DNA from: Desulfuromonadales bacterium GWC2_61_20
GTDB taxonomy: Bacteria > Desulfobacterota > Desulfuromonadia > Desulfuromonadales > UBA2197
Direction: 5' to 3'
NCBI GenBank assembly: GCA_001799485.1
Contig: MGTO01000143.1
Location: 1-41,649 of the forward strand
DNA: 41,649 nt
Positions 9,003 through 17,257 of this stretch are shown piece by piece. Each line of letters starts with the position of its first letter. Positions within the stretch are counted from its first letter, which is position 1. Below the pieces are notes generated by a model, which was given only the letters and a program-made list of their open reading frames with translations, made no database searches and was not told the origin of the DNA. The translations under genes and the position numbers were made by a program.

Positions 9003-9047
9003 AAAAGCCGAAGAGGCGACCCGCATAGGTCGCCTCTTCGGCTTTTT
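9002..9047. terminator. Strong (likely bidirectional) terminator after the tRNA-Asp/Val/Asp cluster
   Basis: A perfect 20-base stem (9002-9021 with 9028-9047; core AGCCGAAGAGGCGACC) with a six-base loop CGCATA. The 3' arm ends in five T and the 5' arm starts with five A, so it could stop transcription from either side. It separates the tRNA operon from the cytochrome unit. Confidence 0.9.
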
Positions 9048-9059
9048 GGGTTTATGACC

Positions 9060-9089
9060 TTGACTTGTCAAAAAGGCATCCACTATCAT
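9060..9089 (+). promoter_or_regulatory. Sigma70-type promoter of the PpiC-cytochrome unit
   Basis: TTGACT (9060-9065), an 18-base spacer and TATCAT (9084-9089), placed after the terminator and about 40 bases before the PpiC start. No riboswitch of the GEMM type, often found before Geobacter cytochrome genes, is visible here. Confidence 0.6.
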
Positions 9090-9128
9090 CACCGCTGGAT
9101 TTTAACCTCATGCGGAGTGATTTTACAG

Positions 9129-10088
9129 ATGTCCATCCAACAAACGGTTCGCCTCGTCGTCATCGTAACGACACTATTTTGTTTAGGTTCTCCCCTTCCG
9201 TCGCAGGCCGCGGAAAAACTGGTGGCCAAGGTTGGCAGTGTCCCGGTGACCGAGTACGAATTGCAGCGGGAACAGAACAGGATAATGCCGATGAACGCCA
9301 CTTTTCACGGGGGCATTTCTCCCGACAAAGTCGCCAAGATTCGTGCAGACGCACTGCAGAACCTGATCGATCGTGCCTATAAAGTCAATTATGCCCTGAT
9401 TGAGGAGATTGCTCTTGAAAAGGGCGCTCTTGATCAGCGTGTGCAGCAGATTCAAAAAAAATACAAGTCGAATCGCGAATTCGAAAAAGCCACGGGCAAG
9501 GAAGGAGTTGCTGGCGTTCGTGCCTCACTCTATCGGGAGTTGCTGGCACTCAAGGCCGAACAGGTTGCCGTTGCTGCCAAGGTGACAATTGCGGACGCTG
9601 AGGTCAGCCGCTTCTATGAATCCAATAAAGCCTCCTACATGCGCCCCCGGCAGTTCAAGGCGAGCCATATCCTGGTCAAGGTCGATCCCTCCTCCAACAA
9701 GGACGAGCGTGACAAGCTCCTGAAGAAAGCCCAGGACCTGGCAGACAAGGCACACAAGGGCGAGGATTTTTTCAATCTGGCATATTACAACTCGGATGAT
9801 CGGACAAAATTCGTCGGCGGCGATCTGGGCTATTTCCATGAAGGACAGACCGTCAAGGAATTCGAGGCCGCACTAAAAAAAATGCAGCCCGGCGAGATTT
9901 CCGAACCGGTGAAATCGATGGTTGGATATCACGTAATCAAACTTGTCGAAGTAAATGAGCCACGCCTTTTTACCTTTGATGAGGTCAAAGAAAAAATCAG
10001 AAAAAATCTCGAGGACAAAATGCGTGAACGCATTTATGGCGAATGGATGGACGGCCTTAAAGCGAAATTCGTCGTTGAGCGTTATTAA
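9129..10088 (+). CDS. Periplasmic peptidyl-prolyl isomerase, PpiC/SurA-like
   Basis: A 319-residue exported parvulin-type isomerase. A signal peptide with core VRLVVIVTTLFCLGS and a likely cut after SQAA is followed by a SurA-like N-terminal helical region (about 28-165). One rotamase domain follows (about 170-275: RQFKASHILVKVDPSS, the FVGGDLGYF core, then GYHVIKLVEV) and a helical tail. It should catalyse proline isomerisation and chaperone exported proteins. ATG 9129 is chosen for the signal peptide and an upstream GGAG; the frame is open back into tRNA-Asp, which cannot be coding. The NHL lipoprotein starts six bases after its stop, followed by two cytochromes, so its clients may be those proteins. 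Confidence 0.9.
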   Translation: MSIQQTVRLVVIVTTLFCLGSPLPSQAAEKLVAKVGSVPVTEYELQREQNRIMPMNATFHGGISPDKVAKIRADALQNLIDRAYKVNYALIEEIALEKGALDQRVQQIQKKYKSNREFEKATGKEGVAGVRASLYRELLALKAEQVAVAAKVTIADAEVSRFYESNKASYMRPRQFKASHILVKVDPSSNKDERDKLLKKAQDLADKAHKGEDFFNLAYYNSDDRTKFVGGDLGYFHEGQTVKEFEAALKKMQPGEISEPVKSMVGYHVIKLVEVNEPRLFTFDEVKEKIRKNLEDKMRERIYGEWMDGLKAKFVVERY

Positions 10089-10094
10089 GCATCA

Positions 10095-11144
10095 ATGGTC
10101 GGATTTCGCGTCCTTTTGCTGCTGATTTCCGGAGCCGGGCTGCTTTTTTGCTCGGGCTGTACTCTCCTTTCACCGGCTGCAGTCGAGTGGGCCGATGCCG
10201 AGGTTTCAGCGGTGTGGCCATCTCCGCCCGACCCCCCCCGCCTGCGTTACCTGCGGAGTCTGAGCGGCGCGGCCGATTTTGCCGAAAAGGGTAAATCCGG
10301 CCGATTTTTTCGCTGGTTGACCGGCGAGGCCGACCGGGGAGTGCCGTTGGTTTCACCCTATGGTGTTGCCGCGGACGGTCAAGGTCGAGTGTGGGTGGCC
10401 GACATGGGAGTCGCGGCGGTGCATGTCATCGACCTGGCGCGGCGGCGTGTGGAGTACATCGTTCAGGCCGGGAACACCTTCCTGGTGTCGCCGGTTGGCG
10501 TGGCCCTGGATCTGTTCCGCAACATGCTCTACATCTCCGATGCGGGCCTCAATAAGGTTTTTGTTTTCGATCTTGATGGTCGATATATCGGTGAACGCAC
10601 CGGTCTTGCCGCCTTTGGTCGACCCGCTGGATTGGCCGTCGATGCGGCCGGTCAGCTTTATGTGGTCGATGTCGTCAAGTCTCAAGTTGATATCTTTTCT
10701 CCCGATGGGGGCTACCTGCGCAGTCTCAAGAGTGCGGCCCCCCCCGATAGGGAATTCAAGCTCCCATCAAATGTCGCCGTGGCTGCCGATGGGTCGGTTT
10801 TTGTCGTCGATTCGATGAATTTTCGCCTTGAAGTTTTTGACGCGGAAGGGCGTTCACAACGGACCATCGGACTGCTCGGAGATGTTCCGGGGACATTTGC
10901 CCGCCCTCGCGGCATAGCTCTCGATGCGGATGGCCATATTTATGTGGCAGACGCAGTTTTGGACAACGTGCAAATCTTCGACCGCGATGGCAAACTCCTG
11001 TTGTTCTTCGGGGGGAGAGGGAAGGCCGCGGGCGAGTTCTCCCTTCCTTCGGGGCTCTTTTTTGACCAATTCAACCGCCTTTACGTCGCTGACGTCTATA
11101 ACCAGCGCATTCAGGTTTTTCAGCCCATGGCCGTTGCCAAATAA
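10095..11144 (+). CDS. NHL-repeat beta-propeller lipoprotein
   Basis: A 349-residue lipoprotein: hydrophobic leader with lipobox FCSGC (Cys22). After a linker starting around PPRLRYLRSL it has a run of about six NHL-type blades, each with a pattern such as GVAADGQGRVWVADMG, GLAVDAAGQLYVVDVV, NVAVAADGSVFVVDS, GIALDADGHIYVADAV and GLFFDQFNRLYVADVYNQRI. This predicts a six-bladed propeller held at a membrane on the non-cytoplasmic side, most likely for protein binding. It lies between the isomerase and two multihaem cytochromes in one apparent operon, an arrangement found around Desulfuromonadales cytochrome loci. No enzymatic motif is seen. Confidence 0.88.
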   Translation: MVGFRVLLLLISGAGLLFCSGCTLLSPAAVEWADAEVSAVWPSPPDPPRLRYLRSLSGAADFAEKGKSGRFFRWLTGEADRGVPLVSPYGVAADGQGRVWVADMGVAAVHVIDLARRRVEYIVQAGNTFLVSPVGVALDLFRNMLYISDAGLNKVFVFDLDGRYIGERTGLAAFGRPAGLAVDAAGQLYVVDVVKSQVDIFSPDGGYLRSLKSAAPPDREFKLPSNVAVAADGSVFVVDSMNFRLEVFDAEGRSQRTIGLLGDVPGTFARPRGIALDADGHIYVADAVLDNVQIFDRDGKLLLFFGGRGKAAGEFSLPSGLFFDQFNRLYVADVYNQRIQVFQPMAVAK

Positions 11145-11215
11145 TTGTGGTTCGTGGTACTTTCCTTGCAACGAGGTTACGCGCTGTCTCGATTGCATAG
11201 GGTAAAGGGGCTTCG

Positions 11216-12079
11216 ATGTTTCGAGCATTTCTCAAATTCATTACCGTGGTCATTCTGCTGGTCCCGCAGGGCCTCGTGGCAGCCCCCGGTGACCCGGTCA
11301 TCGGCGATCTCGGTTGGCAAGGTGGGGCCAACGACAATCCGCACAACCTCTCGTCTCTTGCTACTCATAGTCGCCCCAAGGCTTCCCCGGGGGAAACGAC
11401 CGAGATTTGTGTTTTCTGCCATACCCCGCATGGTGCCACCCCGCAGACGCCGCTGTGGAGTCGTCCCGATCCGGCCAGGATGGGGTCATTCACAACCTAT
11501 AATTCGGCCATTCTCGATGCTTCCGGGCAATTCGCAATTGCCACTATAGCTGCGTCTAAATATGGCGACAATACGACACCTGGCGAGGAGTACCCCAATG
11601 GGGCCTCCAAGCTCTGTCTCTCCTGTCATGACGGGGTAACCTCCATCGGCGTGCTGGCCAATGGCCGTTCCATCGCCATGACCTCCGGCACCATTACCGA
11701 CCCGGCCATGTACTGGGACCCCCTGAATCCAGGGGCCGGCATGGACTTCTCCAAGTCGCATCCGGTGTCCTTCGTCTACGATGCCGTGGTCCTTCCCCAA
11801 ATTAATGCCCTGAAAACCGACCTGGGCGCCGGCAGCGAATACAAGCTTCCGGACGCGGGCTCGCGTATCAAGCTCGAAGCAAGGGCGGGAACGACCTGGA
11901 TGCAATGCACGACCTGTCACGAGCCGCATAAAGACACCAAACACGGGACGACGTATCCCTATCCCTTCTGGCGCAATGCCGGGGTCGGGACGGAAGCCCA
12001 GGATTACGATTTAACCTGCGCCGAATGTCATAATTCGACGATTGGCCCAGCGACGCCAACTCCACATAATAATCCCTGA
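11216..12079 (+). CDS. Exported tetrahaem c-type cytochrome
   Basis: A 287-residue protein with a signal peptide (core FITVVILLVPQGLVAAP) and exactly four CXXCH haem sites: CVFCH (65-69), CLSCH (134-138), CTTCH (231-235) and CAECH (268-272). Candidate distal His ligands occur in HTPHG, SKSHPVSF, HEPHKD and the C-terminal PTPHNNP. The CVFCHTPHG ... LCLSCHDG ... SHPV layout is that of a cytochrome family common in metal-reducing deltaproteobacteria; I cannot assign a named member. ATG 11216 is the only start giving the signal peptide; the upstream AAAGGGG acts as Shine-Dalgarno. It is followed after ten bases by the octahaem gene. Likely role: periplasmic or outer-surface electron transfer. Confidence 0.9.
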   Translation: MFRAFLKFITVVILLVPQGLVAAPGDPVIGDLGWQGGANDNPHNLSSLATHSRPKASPGETTEICVFCHTPHGATPQTPLWSRPDPARMGSFTTYNSAILDASGQFAIATIAASKYGDNTTPGEEYPNGASKLCLSCHDGVTSIGVLANGRSIAMTSGTITDPAMYWDPLNPGAGMDFSKSHPVSFVYDAVVLPQINALKTDLGAGSEYKLPDAGSRIKLEARAGTTWMQCTTCHEPHKDTKHGTTYPYPFWRNAGVGTEAQDYDLTCAECHNSTIGPATPTPHNNP

Positions 12080-12089
12080 GAACTGGCAC

Positions 12090-13187
12090 ATGCGATCTCT
12101 TCAACACATTTCCCTCTCCGTGCTCTTTATTCTCATGACCTCCGTAGCCTTTGCGGCGCCGGCAGCGAAGCTGCAGGGTGCCCACGCCGACAAGAAGGCC
12201 CTCCCTCGTTCCTGTCAGGCGTGTCACCGCGGCATGCAGATGGTGATTGACGGTGAAGAGGGGACTTGCCTCGCCTGTCACGGCAGCGATGCGTTGCGGC
12301 AGACGATGGTGCGCAAGGGATTTCTCAAGGATCGTGGGGTCGCCGATTTGCGCGATATCGAAAGCGAACTGCGCAAACCCTATAACCATCCCGTTTTGAC
12401 GGTACGGGGCGCCCACCGCAGCACCGAGACGTTGCCGGAAGAAGTGACCAACGCCAAGCGGCACTCCGAGTGTGTCGATTGTCATGATCCTCATTTGACC
12501 GAAAAAGAGAAGCCATTTCGCGGGATCAAGGGTCGGCGGGTGATCAATCAGATGGCCGAAATCGCACACGAATACGAGCTCTGCTACAAGTGTCATTCCA
12601 CCAGCGTCAACCTGCCGGCCTTCGCTACCGACAAGGCCGCTGAATTCCGCACCACCAATCCCTCTTTCCACCCGGTTGAAGGGGAGGGGCGTTTGGCCTT
12701 TGTCGTCAGTTTGAAGGAACCCTATGCCGCACGTAAGGCGAGCGTGAAAGACCTCACGACGATCAGTTGTTCCGATTGTCACGGCAGCGACGCGGCCGAT
12801 GGACCGAAGGGCCCGCACGGGTCGAATTTCAGCGGGTTGTTGCGGTACAACTACGAGATGGACGATGCCCGCAGCGAGAGTGAATATACCTACGCGCTCT
12901 GCTATGAGTGCCACAGCCGCACCAGTATCCTGGCCAACGAGAGTTTTGCCTACCATGCCCTGCATATTGAAGGGAATCGCAGCAGCGGCCAGCTGGGGAC
13001 CTCCTGTTTTACCTGCCACGATGCCCATGGCAGTACGGTGAATCCATATCTCCTCCGTTTCAATGAGGAGTTTGTCCGTCCCAACAGCGAGGGGAAACTG
13101 GAGTACCTGTCCACCGGTGTGGCCGCCCGCCACGGATCCTGTTCACTGACGTGCCACGGCAGCGAGCACAAGATTCGTGCCTATTGA
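12090..13187 (+). CDS. Exported multihaem c-type cytochrome, seven CXXCH plus one CX3CH
   Basis: A 365-residue protein with a signal peptide (SVLFILMTSVAFAAP). It has seven CXXCH sites: CQACH (42-46), CLACH (60-64), CVDCH, CYKCH, CSDCH, CYECH and CFTCH. An eighth, expanded site CSLTCH (351-356) lies near the C-terminus. Several sites sit in CxDCHDPH, CSDCHGS and CFTCHDAHGS contexts typical of the doubled-CXXCH class of multihaem cytochromes. If the CX3CH site is haemylated it is an octahaem protein. ATG 12090 is preferred because it begins the signal peptide; the frame is open to 12042 inside the previous gene. Last gene of the unit, followed by a terminator. Probable electron-transfer partner of the tetrahaem protein. 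Confidence 0.9.
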   Translation: MRSLQHISLSVLFILMTSVAFAAPAAKLQGAHADKKALPRSCQACHRGMQMVIDGEEGTCLACHGSDALRQTMVRKGFLKDRGVADLRDIESELRKPYNHPVLTVRGAHRSTETLPEEVTNAKRHSECVDCHDPHLTEKEKPFRGIKGRRVINQMAEIAHEYELCYKCHSTSVNLPAFATDKAAEFRTTNPSFHPVEGEGRLAFVVSLKEPYAARKASVKDLTTISCSDCHGSDAADGPKGPHGSNFSGLLRYNYEMDDARSESEYTYALCYECHSRTSILANESFAYHALHIEGNRSSGQLGTSCFTCHDAHGSTVNPYLLRFNEEFVRPNSEGKLEYLSTGVAARHGSCSLTCHGSEHKIRAY

Positions 13188-13211
13188 TGCGGAAGGATCG
13201 GCCTATCAAGG

Positions 13212-13243
13212 AACCGGGCGCAACACGCTGCCCGGTTTTTTTT
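13212..13243 (+). terminator. Rho-independent terminator of the cytochrome unit
   Basis: AACCGGGC (13212-13219) pairs with GCCCGGTT (13230-13237) around a ten-base loop and runs into eight T. It lies 25 bases after the octahaem cytochrome stop. Confidence 0.9.
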
Positions 13244-13301
13244 GTTGGGCCGATTCCTCCCGCCGATCAGCGACCTCTCGACCCGCCGTGAGGGCCGGTT
13301 T

Positions 13302-13329
13302 TTGGTTCAGCTTTGCTGCCGGGTATGAT
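13302..13329 (+). promoter_or_regulatory. Possible promoter of the secretion operon
   Basis: A good -10 TATGAT (13324-13329) has a weak -35 TTGGTT (13302-13307) at 16 bases. A start about seven bases downstream would leave a leader of only some seven bases before the gspF ATG, and no Shine-Dalgarno is visible. Tentative. Confidence 0.35.
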
Positions 13330-13342
13330 ATAACTCCACGCC

Positions 13343-14551
13343 ATGCCAGCCTTTCTCTGTAAAATTGGAACAGCCGACGGCCGCGTTCTCGAAAAGGAAT
13401 TCGAGGCACCCAGCCGAGATCATCTTCGCGAAAACCTGCAGGAACAAGGTTTTCACGTATTCCGTATCCAGCAGCGGCGTTTTCGTTTCTTGTTCGGCCG
13501 GGGTCTCGGCGCCGGCCGGATGAGCGGTCGGGCCTTTCTTTCCTTTAATCAGGAGCTGGTTGTCCTCCTGCGCTCCGGTCTGCCGATTCTTCAGGTTCTC
13601 GATTCGATCAGCGAACGCATGGAGGCCGGTCGGGTCCGTGAGGTACTGCGGGAAATCCGTGAGGATATTCGTGGTGGCGCGGTCCTGTCCGAGGCTTTTG
13701 CCAAGTATCCGCAGCACTTTCCGCAGCTCTACATTGCCTCGATCCGGGCGGGAGAGCGCTCCGGAGAACTTCCCGTTACCATCAGTCGCTACGTGACCTA
13801 TCTGAAGCGAGTCGAGGCAATCAGGGCCAAGGTCAGGAGCGCCTCGTTCTACCCGATGCTGCTTAGTATCGCCGTCGCCGTGGTTCTGCTCTTTCTGATG
13901 CTCTATGTCATTCCCAGCTTTACCCAGATATATGCCGATGCCAGTGTTAAACTGCCGTTATTGACCCGGGTCCTCATTGCTGTGGCCGACGGAATGTGGC
14001 GGGGGCTGCCGTTTTTTCTCCCCTTTGCCCTCCTTTCCGGCATGGTGACGACCTGGTATCTGCGCAGCGAGGCGGGGATGCGGGCGCTCGATCGAACCAA
14101 ACTGCTAATCCCGTTTTTTAACAAATTGTTTATCGACTATGCCCTCCTCGGTTTCTGCCGCACCCTGGGGACAACCCTTGCCAGCGGTATTCCCGTCGTG
14201 CAGGCGATGCATATGTCACGCGGAACCCTGAATAACCGCATCCTTGAGGAAAAGCTGACCCACGCCATCCGGCGGATAGAAGAGGGGAGCACCATCTCCA
14301 CGGCCCTGGCCGAGTGCGGCTTCTTTCCCAGCCTGGCCTTGCGGATGATTGGCGTCGGGGAAACTACCGGGGCTCTGGCGGAGATGCTCGGTGATGTCTC
14401 CGATTATTATGAGACCGAGGTGGAGATGCGACTTGACCGTTTGACGACACTGGTGGAACCGTTAATGATGATGACGATGGGATTACTCATCGGGGGCATC
14501 GTGGTGGCCATGTACATCCCCATATTCCAGTTGGCCGGTACCGTCCGCTAG
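13343..14551 (+). CDS. gspF: Type II secretion / pseudopilus inner-membrane platform protein GspF
   Basis: A 402-residue platform protein of the GspF/PilC family, which couples the assembly ATPase to pseudopilin insertion. Two related T2SSF domains are visible: FLSFNQELVVLLRSGLPILQ with ASIRAGERSGELP (about 60-190), and FCRTLGTTLASGIPVVQ with MIGVGETTGALAEML (about 265-385). Each is followed by a membrane segment (MLLSIAVAVVLLFLMLYVIP; LMMMTMGLLIGGIVVAMYIP), with another near residues 215-235. Length is normal. It opens a tightly packed operon; gspE begins 24 bases later. Confidence 0.93.
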   Translation: MPAFLCKIGTADGRVLEKEFEAPSRDHLRENLQEQGFHVFRIQQRRFRFLFGRGLGAGRMSGRAFLSFNQELVVLLRSGLPILQVLDSISERMEAGRVREVLREIREDIRGGAVLSEAFAKYPQHFPQLYIASIRAGERSGELPVTISRYVTYLKRVEAIRAKVRSASFYPMLLSIAVAVVLLFLMLYVIPSFTQIYADASVKLPLLTRVLIAVADGMWRGLPFFLPFALLSGMVTTWYLRSEAGMRALDRTKLLIPFFNKLFIDYALLGFCRTLGTTLASGIPVVQAMHMSRGTLNNRILEEKLTHAIRRIEEGSTISTALAECGFFPSLALRMIGVGETTGALAEMLGDVSDYYETEVEMRLDRLTTLVEPLMMMTMGLLIGGIVVAMYIPIFQLAGTVR

Positions 14552-14575
14552 AACAAGAGGAGTAAAGCCGCGTTA

Positions 14576-16333
14576 ATGGAGACGACGACAAAGTTATCCG
14601 GTTTCATGGAACGCAAGAAGCTGGGCGAGATCCTTGTCGATATGGGGGCTCTCACTGCCGCCGAGGTCGAACGTGTCCTCGCACGCATGGATGTCGCCGC
14701 AGGTCGGTTTGGCGAAGTTGCCATCGGTGAGGGGTTTCTCAAGGAGGATCTCATCGCCCAGGCACTGGCCCATCAGTTTCATCTCGAATATCTCGATCTC
14801 GCCACTTTTGAGACCGACAATGAACTGCTCGGTTCGCTTCCGCCCGGCCTCCCCCAGCGTTTTCAATTTGTGCCGATTTCCCGTACGGCCGGAACCCTCC
14901 TGATCGCCATCGCCGACCCGACCGCCGTCGCCCGTCTCGACGAACTCGAGATGCAACTCGATACCCGTTTGAACCTTGCGGTGTCCCCACCGGGACGTAT
15001 CGTCAGGCTGCTGGAGCGGAGTGAGGGTGGCTCCAAACAGGTCTTGCGCGAGGTTTCCGAAGATTTCAAGTTGCAGCTGGTCAAGGAGACCGACAAGGGG
15101 GATGAAGTCCTCTCCATCGAGAAGATGACGGCCGATACCAGCCCCATCATCCGCCTCATCGATTCGACCCTCTTCGATGCGTTGAACAAGAGGGCGAGTG
15201 ATATCCATATCGAGTCGAACCTCGATGGCGTTATCATCAAATATCGCGTCGACGGTGTCCTTTTCCGGGCCACCGAGCCCCTCGACGGTCGCTTCCAGGG
15301 GCCCATCATTTCCCGTATCAAAGTCATGAGCGAACTCGACATCTCGGAGCGCAGAATTCCCCAGGACGGTCGTTTCAAGGTGCGCATGGGAGGGAAATCC
15401 ATCGATTTTCGCGTCTCGATCATGCCGAGTATTTTTGGGGAAGACGCCGTCATTCGTATTCTCGACAAGGAGTCGATCGCCCAGGATCTGAAAGGGTTGA
15501 CCCTTGATGTTCTCGGCATCTCCGAGCGGGAGAAGGTGCGTTTTCGCCGGATGATCCGCGAGCCGTATGGCATGGTGCTGGTGACGGGGCCGACGGGGAG
15601 CGGAAAGACCACGACCCTCTATGCCGCTCTCTCTGAAATCAACAATGAGGAAGAGAAGATCATCACCATCGAGGACCCGGTCGAGTATCAACTCAAGGGG
15701 GTGGTGCAGATACCCGTCAACGAAAAAAAGGGCCTGACCTTCGCGCGCGGCCTTCGCTCCGTCCTGCGGCATGACCCCGATAAAATCATGGTCGGCGAGA
15801 TCCGCGACCCGGAAACGGCGCAGATCGCCGTACAGTCGGCCCTGACCGGGCATCTGGTTTTTACGACCGTCCATGCCAACAACGTCTTTGACGTTCTCGG
15901 ACGCTTCATGCACATGGGAATCGATCCCTACAATTTTGTCTCCTGCCTGAACTGCGTTGTCGCCCAACGCCTGGTGCGTAAAATTTGTCTGCACTGTCGC
16001 CAACCGGTGCGATACGACGATGCTATTTTGCGGGACTCCGGTCTCGACCCGGAAAAATACCGCGGTGTGACCTTTTATGAGGGCGCTGGGTGCAAGGAGT
16101 GCCATGGCACCGGCTATCATGGGCGTAGCGCCATCGTCGAACTGCTTGATCTCAACGATGAAGTCCGCGAGCTGATCACCAGCAAAGCGTCGGTGACCCG
16201 ATTGAAGAGTGCCGCCCGGCGGGCCGGGACGATTTTTCTGCGTGAATCGGCGGTGGAAAAAGTCCTTGAGGGTACGTCAACGCTGAAAGAAATCAATCGC
16301 GTCACTTTTGTCGAGCAGGATATTCCAGAGTGA
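14576..16333 (+). CDS. gspE: Type II secretion / type IV pilus assembly ATPase GspE/PilB
   Basis: A 585-residue hexameric ATPase powering pseudopilus assembly. An N-terminal MshEN-like domain (LGEILVDMGALTAAEVERVL onward, about 12-160) precedes the catalytic core: Walker A GPTGSGKT (338-345), Asp box around EEKIITIEDPVEYQ, Walker B within LRHDPDKIMVGEIRD, and a His box LTGHLVFTTVHAN. Cys471, Cys474, Cys506 and Cys509 form the zinc-binding tetracysteine motif typical of GspE and PilB. An MshEN domain often binds c-di-GMP, but I did not verify its ligand residues. ATG 14576 is used; a later ATG at 14606 is possible. The next gene overlaps the stop by four bases (GTGA). Confidence 0.94.
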   Translation: METTTKLSGFMERKKLGEILVDMGALTAAEVERVLARMDVAAGRFGEVAIGEGFLKEDLIAQALAHQFHLEYLDLATFETDNELLGSLPPGLPQRFQFVPISRTAGTLLIAIADPTAVARLDELEMQLDTRLNLAVSPPGRIVRLLERSEGGSKQVLREVSEDFKLQLVKETDKGDEVLSIEKMTADTSPIIRLIDSTLFDALNKRASDIHIESNLDGVIIKYRVDGVLFRATEPLDGRFQGPIISRIKVMSELDISERRIPQDGRFKVRMGGKSIDFRVSIMPSIFGEDAVIRILDKESIAQDLKGLTLDVLGISEREKVRFRRMIREPYGMVLVTGPTGSGKTTTLYAALSEINNEEEKIITIEDPVEYQLKGVVQIPVNEKKGLTFARGLRSVLRHDPDKIMVGEIRDPETAQIAVQSALTGHLVFTTVHANNVFDVLGRFMHMGIDPYNFVSCLNCVVAQRLVRKICLHCRQPVRYDDAILRDSGLDPEKYRGVTFYEGAGCKECHGTGYHGRSAIVELLDLNDEVRELITSKASVTRLKSAARRAGTIFLRESAVEKVLEGTSTLKEINRVTFVEQDIPE

Positions 16334-17244
16334 TATTAAGACACTATCTTGGACTTGATTTGCGTCCCCGCCAATTGGGGGCGGTGGCCTTGTGCCGAAA
16401 GGGGCGGGGCATGACACTGGTCGGGGGGCGGGTCGTCTCGCTGCCGGAGGAGGTCGTTTTGCCTTCTCTGCGGTCACCGAACATCCTCGATCGTCCGCGT
16501 CTCGTGGCGGCTTTGCGTGATGTGCTGCATCCCATCGCCGGGCGCGAGGAGCGGCTGTCCGTGGCTCTCCCCGATGGGGCGGGCCGGGTTCTGCTGCTCG
16601 ATGTGGAGATGCCCTTCAAATCGAAAAGTGAAGGTTTGCAGGTTCTGCGCTGGCAATTACGCAATACCCTCCCCATCGATCCCGAGGAGCTCTGTCTCGA
16701 TTATCAGATTATCGAGCACAAGGAAGACGGGGGTTTGCGGCTCGCCGTGGCAGTGATGACCCGTACGGTTCTCCATCAGTACGAGGAGGTTCTGGAGGAA
16801 GCCGGCTACCACGGTGTCGTCATCGATTTTCACTCTTTGCAACTTTACAACTACTATCGGGCACGACTCGATCTTGGCGCCGACACCGTTTTTGTCTCGG
16901 TTGAGGATGGGGCCCTCGGCATGCAGTGCTTCGAAGACCATCGTTTGATCTTCCATCGCAGTCGTGAAATCGGCCATGATCTCGATATGGTTTATCGGGA
17001 GCTGACCCGTTCTCTGGTCGCGGCGCGTGAACTCTGTCCCGGCTTGCGCCGCGCACAACTCTTTCTGCATACGGACTGGCCCGAACAGGAGGCCTTGCGC
17101 GAGGCACTGCGCCTCTTGCTCGAACGGGAGGCGACCCTGCTTGAGCCGAATCTGCAGCGGTTGACCGTTGGTGATATCGACATTCCGAACTGGCGTACGC
17201 GAGGCCTGGCCGCAGCTGTAGGTGCCGCGGAAAGGCTTATGTGA
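16330..17244 (+). CDS. PilM-like actin-fold assembly protein
   Basis: A 304-residue protein with an actin-like ATPase fold of the PilM/GspL cytoplasmic type: HYLGLDLRPRQLGAVALCRK at the start, then ILDRPRLVAALRDVL, the VLRWQLRNTLPIDPEELCLDY segment typical of PilM, and GYHGVVIDFHSLQLYNY. There is no membrane segment, so it is cytoplasmic and should bind the N-terminus of the downstream PilN-like protein. The GTG start overlaps the gspE stop by four bases. Sequence similarity to PilM is partial and the phosphate-binding loops are weakly conserved, so nucleotide binding is uncertain. Confidence 0.75.
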   Translation: MILRHYLGLDLRPRQLGAVALCRKGRGMTLVGGRVVSLPEEVVLPSLRSPNILDRPRLVAALRDVLHPIAGREERLSVALPDGAGRVLLLDVEMPFKSKSEGLQVLRWQLRNTLPIDPEELCLDYQIIEHKEDGGLRLAVAVMTRTVLHQYEEVLEEAGYHGVVIDFHSLQLYNYYRARLDLGADTVFVSVEDGALGMQCFEDHRLIFHRSREIGHDLDMVYRELTRSLVAARELCPGLRRAQLFLHTDWPEQEALREALRLLLEREATLLEPNLQRLTVGDIDIPNWRTRGLAAAVGAAERLM

Positions 17245-17257
17245 GGAGACCTGCGGC

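Noticed and set aside
8922-9128. Upstream extension of the PpiC frame
   Set aside because: It crosses tRNA-Asp and the strong terminator; the signal peptide starts at 9129.
11145-11215. GEMM-type cyclic-dinucleotide riboswitch before the cytochrome genes
   Set aside because: Looked for because such riboswitches often precede Geobacter cytochrome genes; the 71-base gap lacks the conserved core and is too short.
14594-16120. Long antisense open frame opposite gspE
   Set aside because: The complementary strand encodes all GspE motifs; the antisense product is featureless.
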